Part shown: piece after piece, positions 44,293 to 53,682 of the stretch
Layout: each line of letters starts with the position of its first letter
Position numbering within the stretch: position 1 is the stretch's first letter
NCBI RefSeq assembly: GCF_900107375.1
Contig: NZ_FNPT01000001.1
Coordinates: forward strand, 372,001 to 436,000
Reading direction: 5' to 3'
DNA: 64,000 nucleotides
Origin: Lysobacter sp. yr284
Lineage (GTDB): Bacteria; Pseudomonadota; Gammaproteobacteria; Xanthomonadales; Xanthomonadaceae
The notes under the pieces: model-generated
Told to the model about the DNA's origin: nothing
Seen by the model: the letters and a program-made list of their open reading frames with translations, nothing else
The model's database searches: none
Program-made: the position numbers and the translations under genes

Positions 44293-46035
44293 CTAGCCGC
44301 CCGGCGGCGGGCGCACGCTGCCGTTGTCTTCCTGCAAGTGCGGCTTGAACGGCACGTCCGGCGGCGGGCGCGCTTCGGCCGGCTGGTCGTTGAGGTTGGG
44401 GTCGCTGATGCCGCAGCCGCCGCCGAGCATCAGCAGCGCCACCGAGCACTGGATGCGCTTGCTGGTGCCCGGGATCGGGATCATCACGTTCTTGACGCTG
44501 CGCCGCACCCATTCGGCCAGCAGGGTCTCGTTCGGCCGCCAGTACTTGTCCAGCGTGGTCGGTTCGTAGTCGGTCGGCTTGCGCTTGAGCCAGGTGCCGG
44601 CGCGGTCGAGGTTCTTGATCTCCTCGGTGACCGTGCCCGGCGGGAAGCCCGGCGAGGCCGAGCCCGGCGCGTCGGGGATGCGCGGGCTGCCGTCGGCGTT
44701 GTACAGGCCCGGCCCGCCGCCGGGGCGGTTGCGCGCGGAATCGCCCCAGTCGTCGCCGCGCTTGGGCGTCGGCAGGCTGCCGGGGGCCGCCGCCGGCTTG
44801 GGACCGGCGCCGGCGCTCGCGGCCGACGGCGCCGGCGCGGCGGCGCTCGGCGCGGCCGCGCTGGACGCGGCCGGACTCGGACTCGGACTCGACGGCGACG
44901 GCGTCGCCGCCGTGGCGCTCGCCGCCGGCGACGCAGTCGTAGGCGCCGGCGTGGCGGCCGCTTGCGCGGACGGCGCTGGGCTCGCGCTCGGCGCCGGCGG
45001 AGTCGGAATTTCGGCCACCCGCACCTGCGGCGTCGCGCTGCGCACCTGCGGCGCCTCGACCGGCCGCTGCGGCCGCTCGCGCACGCTCGGCAAGGCCGGC
45101 GCCTGCACCGGCGCGGGCACCTCGCGCAGCGTCAGTTCGCGCTGGCGCACGTCCACGCTCGGCGCCGCGATCTGGCGTTGCGGCAGCTGCAGCGACGGCG
45201 GCTGCACCGGCGCCGGCACCTCGGCGCTGCGCAGCGGCTGCTCGGCCGCCTGGATCTGCGGCGCGCGCAGGCTGTCGTCCACGCGCTTGCGGGTCGGCGG
45301 CAGCACGAACACCTGCGGCGCGTCCGGCAGTTCCTTGCTGACCATCACCGGTTGTTCGAGCGTCGGCGGCGGCACCTGCGGTTCGGGCACCTCGCGCACC
45401 GGCACGTCCGGCAGCTGCGCCTGCAACTGTGGCGTCGGCGGCGCGGTCACCGCGACCGGGGTCGGCGGCGCCGGCTCGGCCTGGGCGGCCTGCGCCGGCG
45501 CGGCTTCGGCCGGCGGCGCTTGCGGCGCGGGCGCCTGGGTGGACGGCTGCGGCCGTTCGCTGGGTTGCTGCGGGCCGCCGCCGGGTTCCTGCGGCGTGCC
45601 CTTGCCGACGTACTCGATCATCGTCACCGTCTCGCCGCGCGGCGGCGGCCGGGTGGCGAAGTACTGCAGGTACATCAACCACACCAGCAGCCCGCCGAAC
45701 AGCAGGTGCCACATCAGCGACACCACGCCCGCGCCCCAGCGCAGGCGGCGGTCCTCGGGTTCCGGCGGCAGCCACTGCTGGCGCCACAGGGTGACGAACG
45801 ACTGCCAGCGGTTCAGCGCCGGCGCGCGCCGCGGCGGCGCGGCCAGCGGGCGCTCGACGAACACCGCCGTCCAGGCCTGCGCGGTCGCGCCGGTCACCGC
45901 GCCCGGGCGCGCGCTCTGCGCGTCCAGCCAATGCTGCCAGCCGGACGGGAACTGACCGGGCTCGGGCGAATCGCGGCGCAGGGTCAGCCGCAACCGTCGC
46001 TGCAGGGCTTCGATGATCGATGCGGCGGTGGGCAC
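44293..46035 (-). CDS. Pro/Ala-rich TonB-like 'transmembrane repetitive' protein
   Basis: A 580-residue protein. The N-terminal ~95 residues are cytoplasmic (IIEALQRRLRLTLRRDSPEPGQFP). One membrane segment spans about 101-126 (GAGVVSLMWHLLFGGLLVWLMYLQYF). A roughly 300-residue Pro/Ala/Gln/Ser-rich periplasmic region resembles the spacer of TonB. The C terminus has a structured part: DWGDSARNRPGGGPGLYNADGSPRIPDAPG, then RRSVKNVMIPIPGTSKRIQCSVALLMLGGGCG. Similar proteins are annotated 'transmembrane repetitive protein' in Xanthomonas. Start is GTG at 46035. It is 19 nt after nfuA. A TonB-like coupling role is inference from layout only. Confidence 0.78.
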   Translation of the reverse strand: MPTAASIIEALQRRLRLTLRRDSPEPGQFPSGWQHWLDAQSARPGAVTGATAQAWTAVFVERPLAAPPRRAPALNRWQSFVTLWRQQWLPPEPEDRRLRWGAGVVSLMWHLLFGGLLVWLMYLQYFATRPPPRGETVTMIEYVGKGTPQEPGGGPQQPSERPQPSTQAPAPQAPPAEAAPAQAAQAEPAPPTPVAVTAPPTPQLQAQLPDVPVREVPEPQVPPPTLEQPVMVSKELPDAPQVFVLPPTRKRVDDSLRAPQIQAAEQPLRSAEVPAPVQPPSLQLPQRQIAAPSVDVRQRELTLREVPAPVQAPALPSVRERPQRPVEAPQVRSATPQVRVAEIPTPPAPSASPAPSAQAAATPAPTTASPAASATAATPSPSSPSPSPAASSAAAPSAAAPAPSAASAGAGPKPAAAPGSLPTPKRGDDWGDSARNRPGGGPGLYNADGSPRIPDAPGSASPGFPPGTVTEEIKNLDRAGTWLKRKPTDYEPTTLDKYWRPNETLLAEWVRRSVKNVMIPIPGTSKRIQCSVALLMLGGGCGISDPNLNDQPAEARPPPDVPFKPHLQEDNGSVRPPPGG

Positions 46036-46054
46036 AGGCGGCGCCGCGGCGGGG

Positions 46055-46651
46055 TCAGGCCGCGCTGTCGCGCGGGATGTACGGCGCCTGGCCGGTGTCG
46101 TGGTCGGTGGCGTCGCGCACGGCGGTCACGCCCGGCACCTTGCTCATCAAGGTGGTCTCGATGCCCTGCTTGAGGGTGACGTCGGCCATGCCGCAGCCGT
46201 GGCAACCGCCGCCGAAGCGCAGCAGCACCACGCCGTCGGCGGTGACTTCCTGCACCGACACGTGGCCGCGGTGCTGGGCCAGCTGCGGGTTGATCTCGTT
46301 CTCGACCAGCCAGTGCACGCGCTCGACCAGCGAGGCCGAATCGGCCGGCGCCTCGCCCTTGATCTTGGGCGCGCGGATCTGCAGCTGGCCGCCGGTGGCG
46401 CGGGTCTCGTAGTCGATCTCGGCGCCGTCGAGGTACTTCACGCTGTCGGCGCGCAGCCACAGGGTGAAGCCTTCGCAGTCGATCGCCCACTCGTCGCCGT
46501 CCAGCTCCGCCGGCTCGGCGAACTCCAGGCGCACGTCGGCGCGCGCGGTGCCGGGATGGACCGCCGACAGCCGCACGCCCAGGCCCGGCAGGGCCTCGCG
46601 TTCGATCAGCTTGCGGAAGTGCGCCTGGGCGGATTCGGAAATATTGATCAT
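46055..46651 (-). CDS. nfuA: Fe-S biogenesis protein NfuA
   Basis: A 198-residue carrier that delivers [4Fe-4S] clusters to target proteins. The N-terminal degenerate A-type domain ([19 protein letters not shown] ... PKIKGEAP) and the C-terminal Nfu domain with C150-x2-C153 ([20 protein letters not shown]) are both complete. The length matches E. coli NfuA closely. It is the first gene of a pair with the TonB-like gene, and is divergent from phhB. Confidence 0.96.
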   Translation of the reverse strand: MINISESAQAHFRKLIEREALPGLGVRLSAVHPGTARADVRLEFAEPAELDGDEWAIDCEGFTLWLRADSVKYLDGAEIDYETRATGGQLQIRAPKIKGEAPADSASLVERVHWLVENEINPQLAQHRGHVSVQEVTADGVVLLRFGGGCHGCGMADVTLKQGIETTLMSKVPGVTAVRDATDHDTGQAPYIPRDSAA

Positions 46652-46792
46652 CGGGCTATTCTAACGGGGGACGGCGCGGCCTGATGTCGCGCATGCAGCC
46701 TACGACCGCCGCGGATACGGGTCCATTCACATGGGGCCGGCGCGGCCAGACGCAACGCCGCGACGCCCCGCGCCCGGCCGCCAGGAGCCCCC

Positions 46793-47134
46793 ATGAACGA
46801 CCTCATTCCCCTCGACCAGGCCCATTGCGTGCCGCTGCGCGGCAGCGAACACCGTCTCAGCGAGGCGCGCGTGCGCGAACTGCTGCCGCAGGTGCCCGGC
46901 TGGGAGCTGGCCGAGGACGGCCACGCGCTCGCCAAGACCTTCCGCTTCGACGACTACTACCGGACGATGGCGTTCGTGAACGCACTGGCGTTCATGGCCC
47001 ATCGCGAGGATCATCACCCCGACCTCGGCGTGCACTACGACCGCTGCGTGGTGCGCTATTCCACCCACGACGTCGGCGGGCTGAGCGAAAACGACTTCAT
47101 CTGCGCGGCCAAGGCCGAAGCCCTGATTGGTTGA
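46793..47134 (+). CDS. phhB: 4a-hydroxytetrahydrobiopterin dehydratase (pterin carbinolamine dehydratase)
   Basis: A 113-residue PCD/DCoH-family enzyme that regenerates tetrahydropterin after phenylalanine hydroxylase action. The core motif [20 protein letters not shown] and the ending [19 protein letters not shown] are typical. An AGGAG Shine-Dalgarno precedes the ATG. The following TonB-domain lipoprotein starts 8 nt after the stop, so they may be co-transcribed. Phenylalanine hydroxylase is not in the window. Confidence 0.93.
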   Translation: MNDLIPLDQAHCVPLRGSEHRLSEARVRELLPQVPGWELAEDGHALAKTFRFDDYYRTMAFVNALAFMAHREDHHPDLGVHYDRCVVRYSTHDVGGLSENDFICAAKAEALIG

Positions 47135-47141
47135 TCACGCC

Positions 47142-47555
47142 ATGAACCTCAAGCGCCGTCTGCTCGCCCCGTCCCTCGCCTTCGCCCTGGCCGCGCTGGC
47201 GGCCGGTTGCGGCCAACGCGCCGCTGAGGCACCGATCGTCCCGTCCACGCCGCTGCGCGCGGTCGACACGCCGCCGCCGGACTACCCGCTGGAGATCGGC
47301 TGCGACCAGGTCGGCGGCAAGGTGGTGCTGCAGCTCACCGTCGGCGCGGAAGGCAAGCCGACCCGCGCGCACGTGCTGACCAGCAGCGGCGTGCCCGAGC
47401 TCGACGCCGCCGCGACCAAGGGCGTGCAGCGCTGGCGCTTCGAGGCCGCGACCCGCAACGGCAAGCCGGTGGCGACCGACATCCAGGTGCCGGTGACCTT
47501 CCACGCGCCGGCCGAGCGGCCGGAGCATTGCGGGCAGGCCAGCGGCGCAGGCTGA
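47142..47555 (+). CDS. TonB C-terminal domain lipoprotein
   Basis: A 137-residue lipoprotein. The signal is MNLKRRLLAPSLAFALAALAAGC with the lipidated Cys at about residue 23. The rest is a TonB_C-type domain: PPPDYPLEIGCDQVGGKVVLQLTVGAEGKPTRAHVLTSSGVPELDAAATKGVQRWRFEAATRNGKPV. It lacks the usual TonB membrane helix and spacer, so it is not a normal energy transducer. Such short TonB_C lipoproteins may bind TonB-dependent receptors or act in the periplasm independently. ATG 47142 is preferred to one five codons upstream. Confidence 0.85.
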   Translation: MNLKRRLLAPSLAFALAALAAGCGQRAAEAPIVPSTPLRAVDTPPPDYPLEIGCDQVGGKVVLQLTVGAEGKPTRAHVLTSSGVPELDAAATKGVQRWRFEAATRNGKPVATDIQVPVTFHAPAERPEHCGQASGAG

Positions 47556-47579
47556 GCCGCGCCGCCGCCAGGCATCGCC

Positions 47580-48125
47580 ATGCAGTTGCCCGAACTCGCC
47601 GCGCTGGCCGAATGGAGCGACGGCGACGGCCTGGGCCGATTCGAACGGTTCGTGCCGATGCTCGGCGAACGCGTCGGGTTCGTGCTTTTCCCGGCCCATG
47701 GCGCCGCCATGGAGGCGACCGAAACCATGGCGCACACGCTGCGCGACGTGCTGGCGCTGGGCCAGGCCGACCTCGCCGCGATCGAAGCGCTGCTGTGGGA
47801 AGAATGCAATTTCTCGTTCCGGGTCGCCGACTACGGCGCCGAGGCGCGACCCGGCGAGAGTGCGCTCGATGCGCACCTGCGCGAATTCGCCGTGACCGGC
47901 CCGGCCGACGCGCTGGCCAGGGCGCGCCTGGGCGAGATCCACATCGACGACGGCCACGCCGCGCGCTTCGCCCGGCTGCAGTACCACACCGTCGCCGAGA
48001 ACCTGGTCAGCGTGATCGTCAAGGACGGCCGCATCGTCGACTACGACGACGACGGCACCCACCTGCCCTGGTTCGAACACGACGAGCGCTACGCGCACCG
48101 GCGCCGGCGCAAGGTCCTGGGCTGA
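47580..48125 (+). CDS. Hypothetical protein
   Basis: A 181-residue acidic cytoplasmic protein with no signal or membrane segment. Its core VADYGAEARPGESALDAHLREFAVTGPADALARARLGEIHIDDG and YHTVAENLVSVIVKDGRIVDYDDDGTHLPWFEHD resembles DUF6985/DUF2004-type immunity-like or housekeeping proteins, but I cannot name a family with confidence. It converges with rluC, with only 12 nt between stop codons. It follows the TonB-domain lipoprotein by 24 nt, so it may share its transcript. Confidence 0.75.
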   Translation: MQLPELAALAEWSDGDGLGRFERFVPMLGERVGFVLFPAHGAAMEATETMAHTLRDVLALGQADLAAIEALLWEECNFSFRVADYGAEARPGESALDAHLREFAVTGPADALARARLGEIHIDDGHAARFARLQYHTVAENLVSVIVKDGRIVDYDDDGTHLPWFEHDERYAHRRRRKVLG

Positions 48126-48137
48126 GCGCCGCGCCGC

Positions 48138-49097
48138 TCAGCCGCCCAAGCGGTCCAGCACCTCGATCAGCTCCGGCGCCAGCGGCGCATTGAGCGAATA
48201 GCGCTCGCGCCCGCCGTCCAGGGCGAACTCCAGGGTCGAGGCGTGCAGGAACAGCCGGCGCAGGCCGAACTGGTCGCGCAGCTTCTTGTTGACCTCGGCC
48301 TCGCCGTATTTGTCGTCGCCGGCGACCGGGTGGCCGATGTGCTGGGAATGCACGCGGATCTGGTGGGTGCGGCCGGTCTCGATGCGCACCTCGCAGTACG
48401 ACTGCCCGCCGCGCCGCTCGAGCACCTTGAAGTGGCTCAGCGAGGCCTTGCCGTCGCGGTGGACCTGGACGTGGCGCTCGCCGCCCTGGCGCAGGCCGAT
48501 GTGCAACGGCGCGTCGACGCTCATGGTGCCGTCGGGCATGCGCCCGGTCAGCAGCGCCAGGTAGCGTTTGGCGATACCGCCTTCCTCGCGCATCAACGCC
48601 TGCATCTCGGTCAGCGCCGAGCGCTTCTTGGCCACGATCAACAGGCCCGAGGTGTCGCGGTCCAGGCGGTGGACCAGCTCCAGGGTCTGGTTCGGGCGCA
48701 GCGCGCGCAGGGTCTCGATGGCGCCGAAACTGATCCCGCTGCCGCCGTGGCTGGCCACGCCGGAGGGCTTGCTCAGGGCCAGCAGGCGCGGGTCCTCGAA
48801 CACGATGGCGCGCTCCATCGCGTCCAGGAACCCCTTCGGCGGCGCCGGCTTGTCGCCCGCCTCAGTGAGACGGACCGGCGGAATGCGCACCTCGTCGCCG
48901 GCTTCGAGCTTGCGCTCGGCCTTGGCCCGGCCCCCGTTCACGCGCACCTGGCCGGAGCGGACCAGCTTGTAGATCAAGGACCTGGGCGCACCTTTGAGTT
49001 GGCCGAGCAGAAAGTTGTCCAGGCGCTGGCCGTCGCGATCGTCGGGCACGCGCACGGTACGGGCGCCGGCATTGCCGGAGTTTGCTGATTGGGTCAT
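48138..49097 (-). CDS. rluC: Ribosomal large subunit pseudouridine synthase RluC
   Basis: A 319-residue enzyme making pseudouridines 955, 2504 and 2580 of 23S rRNA in E. coli. The N-terminal S4 RNA-binding domain is at about residues 24-80 (RLDNFLLGQLKGAPRSLIYKLVRSGQVRVNG). The catalytic Asp146 is in HRLDRDTSGLL. The C-terminal ETGRTHQIRVHSQHIGHPVAGDDKYG motif is complete. It is divergent from rne, the conserved neighbour in gammaproteobacteria. Confidence 0.95.
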   Translation of the reverse strand: MTQSANSGNAGARTVRVPDDRDGQRLDNFLLGQLKGAPRSLIYKLVRSGQVRVNGGRAKAERKLEAGDEVRIPPVRLTEAGDKPAPPKGFLDAMERAIVFEDPRLLALSKPSGVASHGGSGISFGAIETLRALRPNQTLELVHRLDRDTSGLLIVAKKRSALTEMQALMREEGGIAKRYLALLTGRMPDGTMSVDAPLHIGLRQGGERHVQVHRDGKASLSHFKVLERRGGQSYCEVRIETGRTHQIRVHSQHIGHPVAGDDKYGEAEVNKKLRDQFGLRRLFLHASTLEFALDGGRERYSLNAPLAPELIEVLDRLGG

Positions 49098-49601
49098 CCC
49101 GAAGCGTTATCTGTTACACTCGCGACGCGAGATAAGGTTTTGATTTCGCTGGGAGTTGTACCCGACCCTCCGCCTTCTCGGCGTGCGGTCCGGTACGGGG
49201 CCGAAAGCCCCTCCCGCGATTCCGGTCCGCGTCTAACCACTGCCCACGGGGCAGCCATGTTAGCAGCGACGGACCGGCGGAACCCGCCCTCGCCGACGGA
49301 TGACACCGTCGCGATGAACACCTGTGCGGCGCCAGAGTCCGTCCTCGAACACGAACGAGCAGACCACTCGAAGCAGCCGTCGCCCGTCCCGTGCGGCGTT
49401 CGCGCCGCCGGCCCGAAAGTTGAATAAAGGTATTGAGAGCGCTCCCGCGGCGTGCCGTGGTGATGTAGCGCTGGTAGTGGAGACCTCGCCGGCGCGGCGG
49501 GCGGCCCGGAACCGGGCGCCGAACGCGACGGCGCGGACTCAGTTCCCAGATTGCGAAACGCCATGGCGTTCCGCGCGGTAGAGCGCGCGAGGAACGCAAC
49601 A
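49098..49601 (+). promoter_or_regulatory. Long rne leader / rluC-rne divergent region
   Basis: This 504-nt region has no gene. A TACACT hexamer at 49115-49120 may be part of a promoter for rne. If so, the rne mRNA has a leader of nearly 480 nt. In E. coli the rne 5' UTR is also several hundred nt and folds into hairpins used for feedback control by RNase E. Here GC-rich hairpins are seen, including CCGCGCG...CGCGCGAGG near the start codon. A single arm of the CTGAAGCCCCTCCC-type repeat lies near 49200-49217. Feedback control is inference by analogy. Confidence 0.5.
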
Positions 49602-52600
49602 ATGAAGCGCATGCTGATCAATGCGACGCAGGCCGAAGAACTGCGCGTGGCCATCGTCGACGGCCAGAATCTGTACGACATCGACATCGAACAGCCGTCA
49701 AAGGAACAGAAGAAGTCCAACATCTACAAGGGCCGCATCACCCGGCTCGAACCCTCGCTCGAGGCGGCGTTCGTCGAATACGGCGCCGAACGCCACGGCT
49801 TCCTGCCGCTGAAGGAAATCTCCCGCGACTACTTCCAGCCCGGCGTCGACCACAACAAGGCCGGCCTGCGCGAGCTGCTGCGCGAAGGCCAGGAGATCGT
49901 GGTCCAGGTCGACAAGGAAGAGCGCGGCAACAAGGGCGCCGCCCTGACCAGCTTCATCTCCCTGGCCGGCCGCTACATGGTGCTGATGCCGAACTCGCCC
50001 ACCGCCGGCGGCGTCTCGCGCCGGATCGAGGGCGACGACCGCGCCGCGCTCAAGGAGGCGATGGACAAGCTGACCATCCCCAACGACATGGGCGTGATCA
50101 TCCGCACCGCCGGCGTCGGCCGCGACGCCGAAGAGCTGCAGTGGGACCTGGACTACCTGCTCAGCGTGTGGACCGCGATCACCGACGAGGCGCTGGCGCC
50201 GAAGAAGCCGGCCCCGTTCCTGATCTACCAGGAGTCGCGCCTGATCATCCGCGCCCTGCGCGACTACATGCGCCCGGACATCGGCGAGATCCTGATCGAC
50301 ACCGACGAGATGTACGCCGAGGCGCGCCAGTTCGTCGAGCAGGTGATGCCGCACAACCTGCGCAAGCTCAAGAAGTACGTCGACGACACCCCGCTGTTCA
50401 ACCGCTTCCAGATCGAATCGCAGATCGAGAACGCCTACGAGCGCACCGTGCGCCTGCCCTCCGGCGGCGCGCTGGTGATCGACCAGACCGAGGCGCTGAC
50501 CGCGATCGACGTCAACTCGGCGCGCGCCACCAAGGGCGGCGACATCGAAGAGACCGCGTTCAACACCAACCTGGAAGCGGCCGAAGAAGTCGCGCGCCAG
50601 ATGCGCCTGCGCGACCTCGGCGGCCTGGTGGTGATCGACTTCATCGACATGTCGTCCAACCGCCACCAGCGCGAAGTCGAGAACCGCCTGTCGCACGCGC
50701 TCAAGCAGGACCGCGCGCGCGTGCAGATCGGCCGGATCTCGCGCTTCGGCCTGCTCGAACTGAGCCGCCAGCGCCTGCGTCCGTCGCTGGGCGAGTCCAG
50801 CCAGCTGGTGTGCCCGCGCTGCGAAGGCCACGGCCGCATGCGCAGCGTCGAGTCGCTGTCGCTGTCGATCCTGCGCGTCGCCGAAGAGCACGCGATGAAG
50901 GAGAACACCGGCCAGGTGCTGGTGCAGGCGCCGACCGAGATCGCCAACTACCTGCTCAACGAGAAGCGCCGCGCGCTGATGGAGATCGAGGCGCGCCACG
51001 ACGCGCCGATCGTCATCGTCGCCGACGAGCACCTGGAAACCCCGCACTACGAAGTCACCCGGGTGCGCGAGAACGAGATCGGCGAAGAGACCTCCAAGCC
51101 GAGCTACCAGCGCCACACCCAGCGCAAGCTGCCGGTGCACGCGCTGACCAAGGCCCACCTCAACGTGCCCGAGGCGCCGGCGGTCACCAACGTGCGCCCG
51201 GCCCAGCCGGCGCCGCTGCGCGAGCCGCGCGAAGTGCCGGCCGCCGCGCCGGCGCCCGCCCCGGCTCCGGCGCCCGCGCCGGTGGCCGCGCCGACCCACT
51301 CGGTCGGCCTGGTCGAACGCATCCTGCGGATCTTCCGCGGCACCCCGCAGCCGGCCCCGGCCGCGCCGGAACCGGCTGCGCGCGCCCAGGACGGGCGCGG
51401 CAACGGCGGCCGCAACGAGGCCCGCGGCGAGCGCGGCAACGGTCCGCGCCGCAACGACAACCGCAACAACGGCAAGGGCGGCCGCGACGGCCGCCGCGAC
51501 GAGTCGCGCCAGCAGGACCCGCAGCAGCCGCGCCGCGAGAAGCAGGACAAGCAAGACAAGCAGGCGCAGAACCCGCAAGGCCAGCCGGCCGGCGGCCAGG
51601 GCCAGGCGCAGGGTCAGCAGAAGCAGAAGCAGGGCCAACCGCAGAACCCGCAGTCGCCCAAGCAGCCGCAGCCGCCCAAGCAGGGCCAGGCCGCCGGCAA
51701 GCCGCAGCCGTCCGAGGCGGCCGCCCAGGGCGGCAATGCCCAGGCCGGCAACGCCCAACCGCCGCGCCCGCCGCGCGAGCCGAGGCCGCCGCGCGCGGAC
51801 GCCGAGGCCGCCGCTGCGACGGCCGCTGCGGCCGCCGTCGCGGTCGCCGCGCCGGCCGTCGTCGTCGCTGCGGACGCAGGCGCGACGCCGTCCGCCGAAG
51901 CGCCGCTCGACAACGCGCTGAAGAACGACGTCGCCGACGCCGTTCTGGTCGATGACGCCTCCGCCGACAGCGCCACCGCCATCGTGGGCGAAGCTGCGGC
52001 CGATGCCGCCGCCGGCGATGCCGCCGGCGAAGGCGGCGGTCGCCGCCGTCGCGGCCGTCGCGGCGGCCGTCGCCGCCGTCGCGGCAACGGCGAAGGCACT
52101 GGCGCCGAGGGCGCCGCGGACGGCGCGCTCGACGGCGACGCCGGTTTCGACGACGAGGACGAGCCCGGCACCGAGCCGGGCGCCGCCCCCGCCGCCGCGC
52201 ATCGCTCGCAACCGGAGTTCGACTTCGACGATGTGGCCGCGCCGCAAACCGCGCGCGCTGCCGCGGTCGAAACCGCTCCGGCCGCCGTCGCCGCCGCCGC
52301 GGTGGCGACCCAGGCCGCCTTCGGCCACGGCGAACCCGCCGCGCCGGTGCGCAGCCAAGCGCCTGCGTTCGGCGACGCCGCCCCGGCCCGGCGCGAAAGC
52401 GCGCCGAGCGCCGACGCGGTCGGCAACGAAGAAGCGCCGACGCACCTGGGCCGTTCGCCGGCCGGGATCGACGCGCCTGCCCAGGAACGCCCTGCGCCGG
52501 CCGAGGTCGCGAACGCGGCGATCGAAGCCGCCGCGCCGGTGAAGTCCGAGCCGGCGGCCGTCGCGCCGTCCGTCGAAGCGACCCATCCGGCCGTCGACGC

Positions 52601-53177
52601 CGTCGCGGCGCCTGTCGCCGAAGCCGCTGCGGCCGATGCAGCCACCCCGGCCCAGGCCGCCGCCGAGCGCGTGCAGCCGATCCAGCCGCAAGCCGAAGCG
52701 CCGGCCGAAGCCCAGGTCGAAACCGCGGCGCCGGTCGCCGTGGTCGAGGCCGAGCCGGTCGTCGCCGAAGTCGTGGCCGCGCCGGCCCCGATCGTCGAGA
52801 CGGTCGTGGCCGAGGCCGAAACCGTGCAGCCGGGCGAAGCCGAACTGGCCCAGGCCGAAGCCGCCGCCCAGGCCGCGATCGCTTCGCCGGCCCGCGAAGC
52901 CGCCCAGGCCGTGCCGGGCTTCAGCTACGCCGAGCCGCCGCAGGCCGTCGTCGCGCCGGTCGAAGCCGCCGCGGCGCCGTCCGAGCCGGCCGACACCGAC
53001 GCCGCCGGCGAACCGGCGTCGCCGCTGCTGCCGCGCACCGGCGGCCTGTTCGACGGCCTGCCGCACCCGGTCGCCCCGGCGCCGGTCGTCGACGCTGCCG
53101 AAGCGGCCGTGGAAGGCGAGGCCAAGCCGGAAGACGGCGACAAGGACGACGGCGACTCGCACGAGCGTCGCGCCTGA
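49602..53177 (+). CDS. rne: Ribonuclease E
   Basis: A 1191-residue endoribonuclease that starts mRNA decay and processes rRNA and tRNA. The catalytic half (about residues 1-510) has an S1 domain, the RNase-H-like and DNase-I-like folds, catalytic D303 (TAIDVNS) and D346 (VVIDFIDM) and the zinc-link C404-x2-C407 (CPRCEGHG), at the same numbers as in E. coli. The remaining ~680 residues are Pro/Ala/Gln/Arg-rich and mostly disordered, with an Arg-rich block [17 protein letters not shown] near residue 810-825 likely to bind RNA. ATG 49602 has GAGGAA as Shine-Dalgarno; a 17-residue upstream extension is not needed. It ends in a strong terminator. Confidence 0.97.
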   Translation: MKRMLINATQAEELRVAIVDGQNLYDIDIEQPSKEQKKSNIYKGRITRLEPSLEAAFVEYGAERHGFLPLKEISRDYFQPGVDHNKAGLRELLREGQEIVVQVDKEERGNKGAALTSFISLAGRYMVLMPNSPTAGGVSRRIEGDDRAALKEAMDKLTIPNDMGVIIRTAGVGRDAEELQWDLDYLLSVWTAITDEALAPKKPAPFLIYQESRLIIRALRDYMRPDIGEILIDTDEMYAEARQFVEQVMPHNLRKLKKYVDDTPLFNRFQIESQIENAYERTVRLPSGGALVIDQTEALTAIDVNSARATKGGDIEETAFNTNLEAAEEVARQMRLRDLGGLVVIDFIDMSSNRHQREVENRLSHALKQDRARVQIGRISRFGLLELSRQRLRPSLGESSQLVCPRCEGHGRMRSVESLSLSILRVAEEHAMKENTGQVLVQAPTEIANYLLNEKRRALMEIEARHDAPIVIVADEHLETPHYEVTRVRENEIGEETSKPSYQRHTQRKLPVHALTKAHLNVPEAPAVTNVRPAQPAPLREPREVPAAAPAPAPAPAPAPVAAPTHSVGLVERILRIFRGTPQPAPAAPEPAARAQDGRGNGGRNEARGERGNGPRRNDNRNNGKGGRDGRRDESRQQDPQQPRREKQDKQDKQAQNPQGQPAGGQGQAQGQQKQKQGQPQNPQSPKQPQPPKQGQAAGKPQPSEAAAQGGNAQAGNAQPPRPPREPRPPRADAEAAAATAAAAAVAVAAPAVVVAADAGATPSAEAPLDNALKNDVADAVLVDDASADSATAIVGEAAADAAAGDAAGEGGGRRRRGRRGGRRRRRGNGEGTGAEGAADGALDGDAGFDDEDEPGTEPGAAPAAAHRSQPEFDFDDVAAPQTARAAAVETAPAAVAAAAVATQAAFGHGEPAAPVRSQAPAFGDAAPARRESAPSADAVGNEEAPTHLGRSPAGIDAPAQERPAPAEVANAAIEAAAPVKSEPAAVAPSVEATHPAVDAVAAPVAEAAAADAATPAQAAAERVQPIQPQAEAPAEAQVETAAPVAVVEAEPVVAEVVAAPAPIVETVVAEAETVQPGEAELAQAEAAAQAAIASPAREAAQAVPGFSYAEPPQAVVAPVEAAAAPSEPADTDAAGEPASPLLPRTGGLFDGLPHPVAPAPVVDAAEAAVEGEAKPEDGDKDDGDSHERRA

Positions 53178-53217
53178 GCCAGGGGCGGCGCGAGCCGCCC
53201 TTGCCTTGCGGGCAACG

Positions 53218-53248
53218 AAAAACCGGCCGCTTCCGCGGCCGGTTTTTT
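53218..53248 (+). terminator. Terminator after rne
   Basis: AAAAACCGGCCGC-TTCC-GCGGCCGGTTTTTT: a 13-bp stem and six Ts, 41 nt past the rne stop. Confidence 0.92.
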
Positions 53249-53291
53249 ATTGCGCGCCCGATTCGCGGACCGCCGCGGCGCGGATGCGGGC

Positions 53292-53407
53292 GGGAAGGCC
53301 TTCAGGCCCGACGCCCTTGCTCCAACTCGCTACGAACGGACCGGAAGGCATCGGGCCTGAAGGCCCTCCCACAAAAGCAAAAAGCTCCGGCCTGCGCCGG
53401 AGCCTTT
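53292..53407. repeat. 116-bp direct repeat with palindrome and terminator, copy 1
   Basis: This unit holds a GGCCTTCAGGCCCGACGC/ATCGGGCCTGAAGGCCCTCCC inverted pair of the dispersed family, then AAAAAGCTCCGGC-CTGC-GCCGGAGCCTTT, a terminator. An almost identical unit of the same length follows at 53524-53639. The two are separated by 116 nt of unrelated sequence. On the minus strand the terminator's T-tract (TTTTTGCTTTTG) follows the stem. The 505-nt convergent gap between rne and the response regulator has no gene. Confidence 0.85.
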
Positions 53408-53523
53408 GAAGCTCACGTTCACAGGTGCGAGGTCCAGGCCCCGCCCGCGATCAACGCGAGTACGCCGGATCGACTCGCTGTCTGCGCCGTCCGTTTCCAA
53501 GACGGCCAGGCGGCGGCTCTTGT

Positions 53524-53639
53524 GGGAGGGCCTTCAGGCCCGACGCTCTTGTTCCAGTTCGCTGCGAACGGACCGGAAGGTATCGGGCCTGAAGGCCCTC
53601 CCACAAAAGCAAAAAGCTCCGGCCTGCGCCGGAGCCTTT
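53524..53639. repeat. 116-bp direct repeat with palindrome and terminator, copy 2
   Basis: Near-identical to 53292-53407, with about half a dozen single-base differences (for example GACGCTCTTGTTCCAGTTCG against GACGCCCTTGCTCCAACTCG). Its terminator half (53611-53639) ends 44 nt from the response-regulator stop and is that gene's likely minus-strand terminator. The copy at 53292 gives a second terminator in series. Confidence 0.85.
53611..53639 (-). terminator. Terminator of the response regulator gene
   Basis: GCTCCGGC-CTGC-GCCGGAGC stem (53616-53635); on the minus strand it is followed by TTTTTGCTTTTGTGG. Confidence 0.8.
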
Positions 53640-53682
53640 CGATCGGTTCGTTATCCGCCGCGGGCCGCAGCCCCGCCCCGGG

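Noticed and set aside
49698-53162. A 1154-residue minus-strand frame opposite rne.
   Set aside because: Antisense shadow of RNase E, whose catalytic residues are at the expected positions.
53419-53604. A possible 61-residue gene between the 116-bp repeats.
   Set aside because: It runs through repeat sequence, has no ribosome-binding site and no recognisable domain.
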